DNA of 64,000 nucleotides from Phytomonas francai (GCA_001766655.1 MJCC01000002.1:60827-124826); one strand, 5' to 3'; positions 9,762-20,385 are shown, counted from the first letter of the stretch. Numbers and translations are program-made. Notes: a model not told the origin generated them from the sequence alone.

Positions 9762-11020
9762 TCACGATTTGTCATTACAGAGATGCACCGTCAGCATTTC
9801 CCCACTTTTCAGTCCATTCCACTCCTTCAGAGTCATTTCTTTTCCCTCCTCCTTTGACTCTGGTATCGGGACCTTTTTGGGTGGGAACCCCGCGCGAACC
9901 TCGACGGAAGGCGGCGGAGCATCATACGACGCCGTATCCTCCATGTACACGCGATATGCTAAATAGCGCACGAGCTCCCGAACCGGCGTTTCCGGTTTTA
10001 ACGAAAGTGTTAAGCTTGACTTTGGCAATCGACAACGGAGTTTAAAACAATTCACACCGGCAGCAGCTTCTTGATGCCATACATCGAGGGTGATTTCCTC
10101 CACCAGAGAACACCCGGGCGCTTTTTTCTCCCTGTCCACGGATTTTTCTCGCCATGAAGCTTCGCTGGAGTCGTCATCGACCTCCACCACATTTCCACGA
10201 TTTAACGTAGGATGCTCCTCCGTCTGCGCATTTTTATCGTCGACGCTTTCGCGAGCCTCGGAAAGCAGCCGCTGCGCGCGCTGCTTTGGCGAGCCGTTCG
10301 CATCAATAAAGAGCAAAATCTCCTCCGCCACCCGCGTTCCGTCGATGATGATTGGATGATCCCGAGTAAGCGTGATCTTCAGCTCCTTGTGCAAGGTCTG
10401 CGGATCGACGAGAAACAGCTCCGGCAAATCCCCTTCCGCGACGCGGTAGCTCTTCGCGAGCTCGAGCCCGTACTCACTCCTAACATCCACCTCACAGAAC
10501 TCCAGCGACCTGGTCAAGGTCTCCATGACCGGCAGATTCCAGACGTCCCGGGCGAGGCAGGCGCTCGCGAAGTTGCCGTCGCGCACCGCGACGAGCACCC
10601 ACTTGTCCTCCCGCGCGGCGCCCTGGCAGATATCCTGCAGCGTCCGCCCGAGCGTCACAAAGGGCGGTATCCTGAAGATCCGGCGGAGCATCTCGTTCCC
10701 GGCGTCGTCGAGGTCGTTGCCGAGGTGGGAGGGGGCCGGCGCGCCGAGCCCCCCCGCGCGCTGTGACAGCTCCGCGCCCGCGGCGAGGCCCCCCCCGATG
10801 ATGGGGCCGGCGGGGACGGCGAACGGGGAGGCCGTCCGCGGGGGGGGNNNNNNNNNNGGGGGGCGGGGTGCGACGGCGCCGACGCGGGGCCCGCGGCCCG
10901 CGCCAGGAAGACGTTCGCGGCGGCCGCCACGTCGAAGTCGGCCGCCGCGAGGAGCTGGACGGCGGTCGCCTCGTCGTCGCACATCGTGATGGCGATGAAG
11001 TCCGCCACAGGATCCCCCAT
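9762..11020 (-). CDS. UBA-UAS-UBX domain protein (UBXN7/Ubx5-like), interrupted by an assembly gap
   Basis: A predicted p97/CDC48 adaptor. The N-terminus (MGDPVADFIAITMCDDEATAV onward) is a UBA-like helical ubiquitin-binding segment. After the gap, a thioredoxin-like UAS domain follows (IFRIPPFVTLGRTLQDICQ... WVLVAVRD... EFCEVDV ... ELFLVDPQT). A C-terminal UBX fold ends near ...LKSGEMLTVHL; its p97-contact loop reads GFPPKKVP instead of the usual FPR. UBA+UAS+UBX is the UBXN7/FAF architecture that links ubiquitinated clients to p97. The N run at 10848-10857 lies between UBA and UAS, and the two sides are in different frames, so the gap length is arbitrary. The start at 11020 was chosen because the UBA begins there; an in-frame ATG at 11077 would add 19 non-conserved residues. 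Confidence 0.85.
10848..10857. other. Assembly gap (10 N) in the UBX gene
   Basis: Ten Ns in a very G/C-rich stretch. The reading frame differs on the two sides, so the real missing length is not 10. Confidence 0.99.
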
Positions 11021-12458
11021 CGCGCGCGCCGAGGACGCACTAAGGCAAGGGAAAGGACACGGAAGAGGAAGGCGCACGGCCTTTGCTTTCGGATTTTTTT
11101 TTTCGTGCTTTATTTAAAATAATAATAATAATAATCAAAGAAGACCCTTCACCACGTTCAAGAAAAAGGAGGAGGAAAGAAGGATTGCGCTTTGTAAACG
11201 GTACGTAGAAAAGGGGGGTGGGGATGATCACGATGGTTGTAATGAAAGGGAAACCTGCAGTGGAAGGAAAGTTAAGGCCTTCGAACCTGTTAACCGGATG
11301 CGATCGTGGAGATGTGAACAATGTATTGAGAGGGTGGTTGAAAAAGCGAGAAAAAGAAAGAATGAGGTACTCGGTTTAGTGATATATTCTGCATCCAGAA
11401 TAGGCTTAGCTGCCACTTTTAAAAAAAAGTGTGAGAGTGATAAAATGAATCTAACTCTCTGGGGTAAAATAACAGTAACAAGAGGACAAAAATCCTTAGT
11501 TCGGAAAGAAAGAAAGAAAGATTAATATGTATGTGAGTGAAGAATCAGAGGGGAAATAAGGACATTTGGGCTTTAAAATTCTGAAAGAATTTCAAAATAA
11601 ATGTTTTGAGAAAGTGACATAAGTTATTGATTCTTTTTTTTTTTGACATTGTTCTTGCTTTGACAGGTCATTGAGAAATCCATAGAATGACCCCTCGAAT
11701 GCAGAGATTTTGAAAGGCCTTTTTCCCTTCTCTCTTGCAAGAAATCAACAATTACATCACATCAAACATACAGGTTAGCAAAAGGGAATATACACAAAAG
11801 AAGAATAGCAGCATATACATCGTTGTTCGAAAACGGTATCGAACCGGAAAAATAATCAACGACATTCCCAGAAGGGTGATAAAACATGTACAACTAGGGT
11901 GTAAAAGACAAGCATTCAAACTCGGCAAAATAATTGAGCTCGATTGAATCTATTTTCAACCTTATTGCACGTTAATAAGAATTTACATGGCCTTTTTCTA
12001 AAAAAAATAATATCCAATGCAAACGGCAAGAACAAACACGGAAGTTTGGAAAAAGTAATCAGACCTCATCACTTTTTTTTGTGTTGGATAGATGTGCATT
12101 ACCGAAAAGTAGGGGTTCGAGATCAAGGAAAGAAGATCGTGTGGAGGTGATAAAGCATACGGGAGCACGACTAAGAACTTCAAGAATCTCTTGTCACTTC
12201 ATATTCTTCCTTTTCGCTACTATTTTAAGCAGCCTAGATAATGGCTTCTTTCGTGATTTCCCCTCTTTTCCCTAGAGACCACATAATCACGTAATTACCA
12301 TTGGATTTTCTTTCATAGCTCCAAATCGGTTATTATCCTTCAGCAATCGCCTACGGGTTGTAGATGAGATTGTCATTCTTTTCAAACAGTACCACCCGTG
12401 AAAACTCCTCTGCGGTGCCTACCTCCAGCCGCGTTTTATGCTCTTCCGTTAAACAACG
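11021..12458. other. Long intergenic spacer
   Basis: About 1.4 kb without a credible gene. It holds an (AAT)n run at 11117-11135 close to the UBX start. Small ORFs occur on both strands (plus 11298-11525, plus 11735-11947) but none has recognisable content. Confidence 0.5.
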
Positions 12459-14639
12459 CTACGTCCCCCGCTGTACAACCTTTCTTATGAACTCATGAAA
12501 CTCCCACGCTATCAGCGCAAAACTCACCCTCTCCTGTGTAAGCAAAGCCGCGCGAAGGTTGTGATCCTCCAGAAGCAATGCGGACTGAAGACGAGCGTAG
12601 TGGTTGGCAACTTCTTTCTCAATTAGCATGCGTTCGCGATTGAGCTTCGCGCGGTAGGCATTCATCGATTCTCGCCCGAGCGCGATACGCTTCGCATCGC
12701 GCTGTTTACGAATTTCTCGCCCGATCTCGCGATTGGAAAAGCGCCAGTGAAGTTGCCCACGCAACGAACGACGAACAGCGCGTTGTAAGATCACTAACGC
12801 GCGGTATTTTGAAGGATCGATGGAGACCGCATATAGGCATTTCAGCATTTTCAAATGCGGCTCCACGACGAGGCGAATCCATTCCGAATAGCAAAGATGA
12901 ATCCACATGCGATCGATTCTTTCATTTTCGACGATTAAATCCGATAACCCAAGAAGGGATTCTTTATAAATTTCTTCTAAGAATTTGCTGTGTGCCTTCA
13001 CAAGTTCGGTTGCGTAATACGATTGATATAGTTTATCGCGTTCGGATCTAAGCAGGCCACGGGAGGCCTTCTCCTCTTCAACAATCTCGCTTCGCGAGAT
13101 TTTTTCAGCGTTTCCGCACCGTCGTAGCTGAGTTTCCACTGCGGGATCAATATTTTTTGCTCGAAGTTTATCAACTACCTTTTCGACCGCATTTTTTAGA
13201 TCCTCCTTAAGCGTAAGATCGCGCTGCTCTCGCCAGAAAAAAAGTCGCTCGAGGTGCATTCGTTTATGCGCCCATCTCACCACCCCCTCGGCCTCTTCAC
13301 GCGCCATTTTTATTAAATCACGACGTTCTTCTTGCTCCGCGCGAACGATGGCGCGGTACTCAACTGCGCTTTCATCAATCAGCGGCGCAAACTCGGCGAT
13401 CCCGATCACCTTTCGTCCATTTCCTCTAAACGAGTAGTTTATAAAAGGCACCGTCATCACGGAGGAGCCCCGGGGGCCTTCCGGGAACTGCGGAAGACGG
13501 AGGTAGGCGAGCGCCTTGCTCGGGTTCACCCCCTCCCCAAAGAAAGAACCCAGGGGGGTCGCGGAGCAGTCCACACACGAAGGATGGCGCGTATCTCCAC
13601 CACTACATCCACCTTCTTTCTCGTCTACTTGACCGGGTTTCGCGTTTAAATAGAGCTGGACGATACGCCGGGCGTCATTGACGGGGGCTTTTGGCGAGCC
13701 CGCGGAGTCTTCCTTGTTTGCGCGGGGCTGAGTGCGAATACCATCCCCATGATGAATAGACATAATCCCATTAATTTGCACCTCCCGCGCCCTACGCCGT
13801 GCCTCGAGCCTCGCCATTTTTATCGTCCGCGCGCGATGCGCTCGCACCCCTTCGTTAATAGCGCACGCCAGCGGGGTTTCATAAAGCAGTCCATTCCACG
13901 CCTTTTCCTCCTCGTAAAGAATGCTTCCGCGGGAGGTTCGCTCGGCCTCCGTCAAGTCATCGATTTCCGGCTTTAAGACGAAATTGATATACTCCAAGGC
14001 CATCATTTCCAACATGGCATGCCGCTCACACACCTCCATCCTAACAAGGTGGCTCCGCATGGCAGTCTCTAAATCGACAAGCCAAATACGCGCATCGCCC
14101 TCGCCGTCTTTGGCGGAATCCGGTTTGCGTGAAATGGACAGTTTATTCTCCTCCCTGGTGGTGGTATAGCGCTCCACACGGGCGATCTCGGCATCCGTGG
14201 GGATTCTGCTATCGAAGGCGCGAAGGGCGAAGTTTCTCAAGTCCGCGGTGCTCGCCGTGGTCGCGAGGCGGGTTTCGGGAGGTGTGGGTTTGCTCGCGCG
14301 GGGGCCCGAAAGGGCCTGCGCGATCGCGCGTACGCCCGACGGCCGGAATTCGTGTTTGAAGGTGGAGGGGCGGCGAAAGGAGTCGAGGATATCGCCCACG
14401 CTCTGCGCGCGCGGCTGCTCGGGGCGGAGGCTGGAGGGCAAAATCGGGGGCAAAACCACCGGCTGGTAGGACGCGCTCGGGCAGAGAAACTCGCCGCGAA
14501 GGCGGGAGACCAGCCCGCCGTACGAGTCCCTCTCCGTAAGGCCCGCGCGAATCGTATAGCAGCGAGAGACGCCCGGTTTCCGCTTCCCTACCCCATCTCT
14601 GTACAGGAGCGGGGGGTCGGAGTAGTGATTCAGGTTCAT
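12459..14639 (-). CDS. Conserved-looking charged protein with an IQ-like motif
   Basis: A 726-residue hydrophilic protein rich in Arg and Glu, not recognised as a family. Residues 1-150 are Pro/Arg/Ser-rich. The rest is mostly long charged helices, probably coiled coil in parts. An IQ-like motif (VILQRAVRRSLRGQLHWRF) lies near residue 620 and could bind calmodulin or a related light chain. Such IQ/helical proteins are common in the trypanosomatid flagellum and cytoskeleton, but that location is only an inference. It starts at the first ATG (14639), just after the (TAA)n run. Confidence 0.75.
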   Translation of the reverse strand: MNLNHYSDPPLLYRDGVGKRKPGVSRCYTIRAGLTERDSYGGLVSRLRGEFLCPSASYQPVVLPPILPSSLRPEQPRAQSVGDILDSFRRPSTFKHEFRPSGVRAIAQALSGPRASKPTPPETRLATTASTADLRNFALRAFDSRIPTDAEIARVERYTTTREENKLSISRKPDSAKDGEGDARIWLVDLETAMRSHLVRMEVCERHAMLEMMALEYINFVLKPEIDDLTEAERTSRGSILYEEEKAWNGLLYETPLACAINEGVRAHRARTIKMARLEARRRAREVQINGIMSIHHGDGIRTQPRANKEDSAGSPKAPVNDARRIVQLYLNAKPGQVDEKEGGCSGGDTRHPSCVDCSATPLGSFFGEGVNPSKALAYLRLPQFPEGPRGSSVMTVPFINYSFRGNGRKVIGIAEFAPLIDESAVEYRAIVRAEQEERRDLIKMAREEAEGVVRWAHKRMHLERLFFWREQRDLTLKEDLKNAVEKVVDKLRAKNIDPAVETQLRRCGNAEKISRSEIVEEEKASRGLLRSERDKLYQSYYATELVKAHSKFLEEIYKESLLGLSDLIVENERIDRMWIHLCYSEWIRLVVEPHLKMLKCLYAVSIDPSKYRALVILQRAVRRSLRGQLHWRFSNREIGREIRKQRDAKRIALGRESMNAYRAKLNRERMLIEKEVANHYARLQSALLLEDHNLRAALLTQERVSFALIAWEFHEFIRKVVQRGT

Positions 14640-14662
14640 GCTTTGCTCAAGCTAACGGGGTT

Positions 14663-14696
<34 letters not shown>

Positions 14697-14970
14697 GTAA
14701 TCACAAAAGAAGGAAAATGGGAGTAAATTATGAAGGTGACAGAGGGAAACCCAAAAGAAGAAAGGAGAATATGACGTATCCCTCGATTTAAAAGTGTTTC
14801 GATTTTGTCACCATTCAACGAGAGGGATCCACCGCCCTTCCCAAGCACACCTCACTGTACACGCCGTCCTATTTACGACAACACTCACTTTCCCCTAAGA
14901 ATATACGCACGTGCAGATATTTCTTGACAAGAGAGAGAGAGCAAGCAAAATAAAAAAAGGACTGTGGAGC
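14640..14970. other. Intergenic spacer
   Basis: Short spacer with the (TAA)n run and no gene. Confidence 0.5.
14664..14696. repeat. (TAA)n microsatellite
   Basis: TAA trinucleotide run about 25 bases upstream of the start codon at 14639, so it probably lies in the 5' UTR or at the splice region. Confidence 0.9.
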
Positions 14971-15495
14971 TCACCACTTCGGGGATGATGGCCAGCGCTG
15001 ATCCCGTGGTTCCACAATTTCCTCCTTTGCTTTCGGATACTGCAAAAAGCGATGCCATGATGGTGTTTCGACCATTTTTGCCTGTCTAAATACACGGGAC
15101 GCCTCTTCCACGCTGCAGCCCATCTCTTTAGCCTTCTCAGGAAGAATTTTAGTCTTAAACCATTCCCAATTTTTCTCATCTTCTTTCAAGTAAGACGGCT
15201 CGCCGGTCTCTTTCCACCAGTTCATCGTCTCGACCCAACGTACGCGGTTTTGATGGAGTTCGCTATCCTTGTGGGATTCGTAATCCTGTTTATATCGAAA
15301 GCGGACGTGGCAGAGCGCACAGCTCGGCTGATCGCCAAAATTCCAGACATCTTTTCCGTTATTCGCGACTCGGGTACTGCGGCGATCAATCCACTTCGAC
15401 TTTTTCCGAATTCGGATCAACCGTCCGGCGGCAGACGCGACCCCACCTTTCACCGTGGTAGCCTCCGCCCGCGCTATGCACGAGGTACGGAGCAT
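14971..15495 (-). CDS. Single C2H2 zinc-finger protein with a mitochondrial-type N-terminus
   Basis: A 174-residue protein with one C2H2 finger: C59, C62, H75 and H81 (CALCHVRFRYKQDYESHKDSELH). The first 32 residues are free of acidic residues apart from one Glu and are rich in Arg, Ala and Ser, like a mitochondrial presequence. The C-terminal part is basic and Trp-rich (NWEWFKTKILPEKAKEMG...). Small C2H2 proteins of this type occur in kinetoplastid mitochondrial ribosomes and RNA-processing complexes. A mitochondrial RNP role is a reasonable inference but is not shown by the sequence. Confidence 0.72.
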   Translation of the reverse strand: MLRTSCIARAEATTVKGGVASAAGRLIRIRKKSKWIDRRSTRVANNGKDVWNFGDQPSCALCHVRFRYKQDYESHKDSELHQNRVRWVETMNWWKETGEPSYLKEDEKNWEWFKTKILPEKAKEMGCSVEEASRVFRQAKMVETPSWHRFLQYPKAKEEIVEPRDQRWPSSPKW

Positions 15496-16112
15496 TTCTT
15501 GGGTTTATTCTCCCGAAGAAGCAAAAGGACGCTCCCGGAGAATACTAGTGAAGTGAGAAACCGAAAAAAGACCGACTAGAGAGGGGATCCAGCCTCAATT
15601 CTTGACGTCTACTTCACGTTGTCGAAGCGGTAGAAAACTACTAAACTCCTTCCAAACATAAAATGTCGCTGAGGTTGTGGCTTCAAAGAAAAGATAGCTG
15701 TAGAGAAGAAGAGGGCATAAAAATTACGTGCATGCTCCCATAAATACTCTTTCCTATTCGGAAAGGGTTAGGATTGGTTTATTTGAAAGTCAATCATAAC
15801 TAAAGAGAGACTAAGGGTATCCATCGATTTATAGGATACTACGCAACATACGCGTCAAAATTAAGAAGAAAGGGAGGGAGGAAATTACCAAACAACGGTA
15901 GAATAGTTTTTTCGTAATCTGGCTAAGCATGAATCTACTCTTCTCCCCCCTTCGCAAATATCTACAAACGGTAATATGTGTAAGTAAATAAAATGTTCCG
16001 CAACTATCTAATTGGCGATAGTCGAGTTTTATCTATTTGTTAGGCGAAAGTGGTCCTCGATAATGCAAATTTTCTCTTCTGCCTTCTCAAAGCACAACCC
16101 ATCCATTCCTCC
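15496..16112. other. Intergenic spacer
   Basis: AT-rich, no gene seen. Confidence 0.5.
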
Positions 16113-18872
16113 TTATGGACCTGTGATCCATGAAATGCCAAAGCTGAGAGTTCCCTGTGGGTGCAGAGTGGCCGTCTCGCGGATAAACGCGGTTGGGGAG
16201 GCGAGCAATGGATGTAGCGAGACTTCAACGACGCCAAGATTCTCACGCACGTCGTTAGCGCGCTCGTTAAATACAACAAACACGATCGATCCGTGGGCCA
16301 CGAAATGAACGAGCTCTCGATCCACGACGACGCGGTGATCGACGGGCATGGCATCGAAGACGGGATCCGTCGTGAAGGCGTTCCCAGCCGCCCGCACCAC
16401 GGTATCCCGTACGAAGCTGATCCCGCCGTTGGGCGAGTGCGCGGTGTAGAAAACGTACGGCTGCGGCACCGTCGACCCATCCGCGCACGCGAGCCCCTCC
16501 GCGCGAAAGACGTGCACGCGTAGAAACCGCAGTGGGCGAAGCGCGATCAGCGCCGCGCGCATTTCCGCCGCGGAGAGCAGCGCGCCGTCCGCGAGGGGTT
16601 GGCCGAGGAGCACCGGCAGCATCAGCTGCGAGCAGCCCATCTCGACCAGAGCCCACCCCACCCTCTCCCCCGTCCCGTCGATGAGGTCGAATCGCTCCTC
16701 GACGGCGAACTCGCGCGCGGTGAGGAGGGTGACGCCCGGGATCTCGCGCACCGCCACCACGCGGCTCCCGAGCTCCGTGACCTGGTGGAGCTGCAGGCTG
16801 AAGACGGTCTGCCGGATCTGCGCGAGGGTGACCGTGTCCTTGGCGAGCCCGTCGTACACAAATCGAACGTCCATCGGCTCGTCGAGGCAGTGCAGGGTGG
16901 GGGACAGCATCGTGTCGTAGCCCGCAAGGCCGTCGAGGGAGAAGAACACGGAGAAGGGCTCCTTCATGGTCTCGATCCCCAGCGCCCGCGGAAGACCCGC
17001 CTCGGCCGCAAAGTCCCGGATGCAGAACTGAATGAGACCCCTTTTGGCGTCGGCCTCCTCCCCCTCCCTTCCGGGCTTCGCCGCGGCGGCGGCGCGGTAG
17101 GCCTGAAGCTGCTGTTTGGCGAACACCGTCTGCACGTGCGAGACGCGTCGTCGGAGTTCGATGTTCTCCTCGAGCAGGACATCCCGCTCGGACGCGATGC
17201 GCTCGAGCTGGGCGCGATTCCGCTCGGCCTGCTCCGCCATCTGATTGCAGCGCGTCTCGGCAAGCTCCAGATCGAGCGCGGCGGCCGCCAGCGCCTCGCG
17301 GAGCTGCCCCTGCTCCCACGTTTCATCCCAGTTGAGCGCATCGTAGAGCTCGAGCGTCTCGGCCGCGGCGGCCTTATCCTGCTCGCCCGCGGCGCCGGCC
17401 TCTGGCGGCCGCCCACCCGTCCGATCGGCCCGCCGCTTTCGCATCGCGGCGACCGCGAGCGCCCGGTGGATCTCCTCGTCGTCGAGCTCCTTCGCCGTAT
17501 GCCCCGCGAAGGCCGCCTGCGCGGCGAGCTGCGTCGTTTCTTTTTGCATCACCTCCAGCCGTCCACGGTACATCGCGACCTCCTCCTGCAGGCCGGCCCT
17601 CAGGCGATTCGCGTCCGCCAAGTCGTGTTGGCAGGCGAGCAGGGCGCGCTCCTTCTCGCGGCGTACGGCGTCGGCCTGGTCGCGCATCGCCTCGAGCTCC
17701 GCGATCCGCGCGTTGAGCTCGCGCCGCACGGCCTGCTCCGTCTCCGCGTTGAAGTTGCGGAGGGAGTCGGTCAGCTTCAGGAGCTCCTGCTCGAGCTCAA
17801 GCACCTCCGCGCTCCGCCGCGTCAGCGCGAGCTCGACCTCCTCGAGACGCGCGCACTTCGCCTGCAGGCCGGACTTCTCGTACTCGGCCCGGAGCACCTC
17901 CTTTTTGCTCTCCGCAAGGTCCGTGTGGAACTGCTGCAGCTGCGCGACGAGTCGCTTGCACTCGACGTTGAGGGCCTCGACCTGGCCTTGCGCGTACTGA
18001 AGACGGCTGCCGAGGACCGTGATCTGGTTCGACTTCTCCCGAACCTCACTCTGGAGCTGGAGGAGGCCCATCGGGTCGGGCTCGTTGGCCTCCTTCGTTT
18101 GCTCCTCCGCGAGCAGCCTCAGCCGGACGGCGAGCGCGTCCTTTTCCTGGTGCGCCCGGTCCAGGGCCTGGCGGAGGAGGAGCTCGGACTGCCTACGGGC
18201 CTCCTCGCTGGTCTCCAGCCGCCGTGTGAGCGTCTCGAGCTCGTGGGCGTGGGCGCGCCGCTGGGTTTGCTCGACGCCGCCGATCGCGTTTTGGGCTTCT
18301 ATGAGCTGCTGTCGTAGTGTGAAGATCTCCTGCCGCTGCCGCGCGCACTCGAGGAGCTGTTGGTGAAGAACGGCGTTGGGCTCCGTCTGGGGAGGCGTGG
18401 GCGTGGGGGCGCTCTCCGCTAAGCCGTGCAGCCGTTTGATCTCCTCGTTTGCCTCGGCCAGGTAGGTACGGCAGACGAGCAGCTCTTCGATAAGACCCTT
18501 GTCTGGGGAGCTGGGCTGCAGTCCATCGCCCGCGCTACGCCCGCTCGCCGTGGAGGGCTGCGCGATGGAAGGCAATTGCGTCGATTGCACGGATTCTTTG
18601 ACGTTGGGGAGCGACGGCGCCCTACGGCACACGTTCGGAGTGATGGGCTGAAGCACGCTGCTGGCGGTGGAGGAGCGCGTCCGTGTTGGACCCCCCACCG
18701 ACCGTTTCCAGTCGGCGGCGAGGCGCTGGAATTGCGTCTGGACGCGTCTGAGCTTCTCATCTTTTTCCTTCAATTCTCTCTTGAGCCGAGTGTTCTCCTC
18801 CAGCGTGCGCTCAAGGCGGTCCTCTACATTACGGCTGTCGGCCGTCGCTCTAAGCAGCTTTTGACGTATCAT
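16113..18872 (-). CDS. RPGRIP1L/MKS5-like transition-zone protein
   Basis: A 919-residue protein. Residues 1 to about 590 are almost continuous coiled coil (Leu/Glu/Arg/Gln heptads). Two C2-type beta domains follow: about 610-770 (EPFSVFFSLDGLAGYDTMLSP... QTVFSLQLHQV... VGWALVEM) and about 775-915 (LRFLRVHVFRAEGLA... TDPVFDAMPVDHRV... GSIVFVVFNE). Coiled coil plus C2-C2 is the architecture of RPGRIP1/RPGRIP1L (MKS5/NPHP8). This scaffold organises the Y-links of the ciliary transition zone at the base of the flagellum. The first C2 resembles the specialised RPGRIP1 first-C2 family in order and spacing. The RPGR-binding C-terminal domain of animal proteins is absent. The C2 assignment is by pattern and needs a profile search. 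Confidence 0.75.
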   Translation of the reverse strand: MIRQKLLRATADSRNVEDRLERTLEENTRLKRELKEKDEKLRRVQTQFQRLAADWKRSVGGPTRTRSSTASSVLQPITPNVCRRAPSLPNVKESVQSTQLPSIAQPSTASGRSAGDGLQPSSPDKGLIEELLVCRTYLAEANEEIKRLHGLAESAPTPTPPQTEPNAVLHQQLLECARQRQEIFTLRQQLIEAQNAIGGVEQTQRRAHAHELETLTRRLETSEEARRQSELLLRQALDRAHQEKDALAVRLRLLAEEQTKEANEPDPMGLLQLQSEVREKSNQITVLGSRLQYAQGQVEALNVECKRLVAQLQQFHTDLAESKKEVLRAEYEKSGLQAKCARLEEVELALTRRSAEVLELEQELLKLTDSLRNFNAETEQAVRRELNARIAELEAMRDQADAVRREKERALLACQHDLADANRLRAGLQEEVAMYRGRLEVMQKETTQLAAQAAFAGHTAKELDDEEIHRALAVAAMRKRRADRTGGRPPEAGAAGEQDKAAAAETLELYDALNWDETWEQGQLREALAAAALDLELAETRCNQMAEQAERNRAQLERIASERDVLLEENIELRRRVSHVQTVFAKQQLQAYRAAAAAKPGREGEEADAKRGLIQFCIRDFAAEAGLPRALGIETMKEPFSVFFSLDGLAGYDTMLSPTLHCLDEPMDVRFVYDGLAKDTVTLAQIRQTVFSLQLHQVTELGSRVVAVREIPGVTLLTAREFAVEERFDLIDGTGERVGWALVEMGCSQLMLPVLLGQPLADGALLSAAEMRAALIALRPLRFLRVHVFRAEGLACADGSTVPQPYVFYTAHSPNGGISFVRDTVVRAAGNAFTTDPVFDAMPVDHRVVVDRELVHFVAHGSIVFVVFNERANDVRENLGVVEVSLHPLLASPTAFIRETATLHPQGTLSFGISWITGP

Positions 18873-19303
18873 GGTTCTAGATTACTGTATATTATAGACG
18901 TGTGGAAAATTATTACAAAGGTAAACACAAACTTTCCCCCTTTCACCTTCCTAGAGGCGTAGGACGATCTATTTTGTACGTAGGGGATAGCGTTGGAAAC
19001 TCTTGAATAAGGTTGTCAATGACCCCCCAAGAAGTGATTCCTGTGAAGCTTGGCTTTGTATGGTATGCCCTTTCTCGCGGCCACCCTCTTCGCACTTAGA
19101 AGAGTTGACAAATAAATAATCAAGAAGAAACTCTACCTAAGTGCACTTGATACCTTTCAACAAGAAGAAACGTTTTGGGGGGAAATAAGGGAAAAATAAT
19201 ATTTCAAGTTTAACAATGAGATTTAATGCAGACCACAAATGAAAAGCATCTCCTCTTTCCGCATGGCACATTTTTTTAAAACCTTTTTTTTTTTTCAAAA
19301 CGC
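18873..19303. other. Intergenic spacer
   Basis: No gene. Pyrimidine-rich patches on the transcribed strand upstream of 18872 probably include the trans-splice acceptor. Confidence 0.45.
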
Positions 19304-20068
19304 TTAGCGATGCGCGTAAACGTTTATATCGTCTGCCCACGCAGTATTCTGAGCTCTTGCCTGGTGCGCCTTTTTTTTAATCTCTGCTGCATCCTGAGAA
19401 AGTTTCTTCAGATACTTCTGCTCTTCAGTCCTAATGAGCTCCGCGTTCGCGCGCTCCTCTGGTGTCCCGTGAAGGCGTCTACTGCCATCTGACATCTCGG
19501 CATACTGCACGCTGATAATGCGATCTCGGAAAACTCGTTGGTCCATCTCTGCAATAACTTTATCACTAGCTTCAAAGGTCTTGTACGACAAAATCACGGT
19601 ACCGCGAAAGTTCCCTACAGTGTCCCGCATCATGCGCGGAGGGGCCGCGAAGGGTCCGAACTGTTCGAAAAAGGACGTAATATCGAACTCCAACGCGTTC
19701 GGATCGACGTTGCGCACCACTACCAGGGCACCCACCTCGTGCAGGCCGTGCACCCACCTTCGCCCACCCGTCTCGCTCTTCGTGAGTGTCGTGCTCGCAT
19801 GACTGACTTTAATTTCCTTATTGTATAGCTTTATTCGAGAGAGGTCGAGGGCTTCGTAGCAATACTTCGCGTCCTCGGGACACCTAAAATCGGCAAAGCA
19901 GTGGCTCTGCCGTTGTGGCATACCGTTCATGGTTCGCACTGTCGGCCACGTAATGTTTATAATGGGCCCGAACTGAACGCAGAGCTCGTGAATAATACCC
20001 TCGTCGCACTGTTCGGAGAGACCACTGAAGACAACTCGACGTAGGTCCTCTCGCTTGTAAGTCGCCAT
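19304..20068 (-). CDS. SF3B4: SF3B4-like (SAP49) two-RRM splicing factor
   Basis: A 254-residue protein with two RNA-recognition motifs: RRM1 about residues 11-90 (RNP2 VVFSGL, RNP1 SHCFADF) and RRM2 about 113-190 (RNP2 LVVVRN, RNP1 RGTVILSY). The segment after RRM2, LHGTPEERANAE, matches the HGSAAERLLA-type segment that follows RRM2 in SF3B4. IKLYNKEIKVSHAS also mirrors the SF3B4 RRM1 end (IKLYGKPIRVNKAS). SF3B4 is a subunit of the U2 snRNP SF3b complex; in trypanosomatids it serves mainly trans-splicing. The Pro-rich C-terminus of animal SF3B4 is replaced by a short charged helix. Confidence 0.85.
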   Translation of the reverse strand: MATYKREDLRRVVFSGLSEQCDEGIIHELCVQFGPIINITWPTVRTMNGMPQRQSHCFADFRCPEDAKYCYEALDLSRIKLYNKEIKVSHASTTLTKSETGGRRWVHGLHEVGALVVVRNVDPNALEFDITSFFEQFGPFAAPPRMMRDTVGNFRGTVILSYKTFEASDKVIAEMDQRVFRDRIISVQYAEMSDGSRRLHGTPEERANAELIRTEEQKYLKKLSQDAAEIKKKAHQARAQNTAWADDINVYAHR

Positions 20069-20385
20069 CTGTGCCTGTTCGTTGGGTTGCCTACAATCCT
20101 TTTAATGTGGTATTTTCGTAGTACTCCTCCTTAGCGAGTTGCATAATGGCAATGAGAATCATAAAAAAATGAAAACCAACGGTTAACGAGTAAAGAACGA
20201 GTAGTTGTAAGCATTTTAAAGGTGAAGGGAGGGGGGGGGGGGGAAGGAACATTTCAACTTTTAATGAGTTTCTGGCTTCTTTTTTTTTTTTTTTGTTAAC
20301 CACCACCGTCTGTGGCTAAATATACCCATCCTTCTCCTTTTATAAGTAATTTAAGCCTCATTTTACACTGGGAAGGGACTCATCC
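20069..20385. other. Intergenic spacer
   Basis: Contains the poly-C tract and a separate A-run on the transcribed strand (20280-20294, near the RPB4 end). No gene. Confidence 0.5.
20231..20243 (-). promoter_or_regulatory. Poly-C polypyrimidine tract upstream of the SF3B4-like gene
   Basis: On the transcribed strand a run of 13 C sits within a C/T-rich segment about 165 bases upstream of the start codon at 20068. This is the position expected for the polypyrimidine tract that directs spliced-leader addition. The acceptor AG actually used cannot be determined. Confidence 0.45.

Noticed and set aside
12110..12130. GGGTTCGAGATC resembling a tRNA T-loop
   Set aside because: No matching T-stem, anticodon arm or acceptor stem around it.
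16599..18317. Plus-strand ORF of 572 codons
   Set aside because: Antisense shadow of the RPGRIP1L-like coiled-coil gene; Leu/Arg/Glu-rich mirror translation caused by high GC and biased codons, with no domain.
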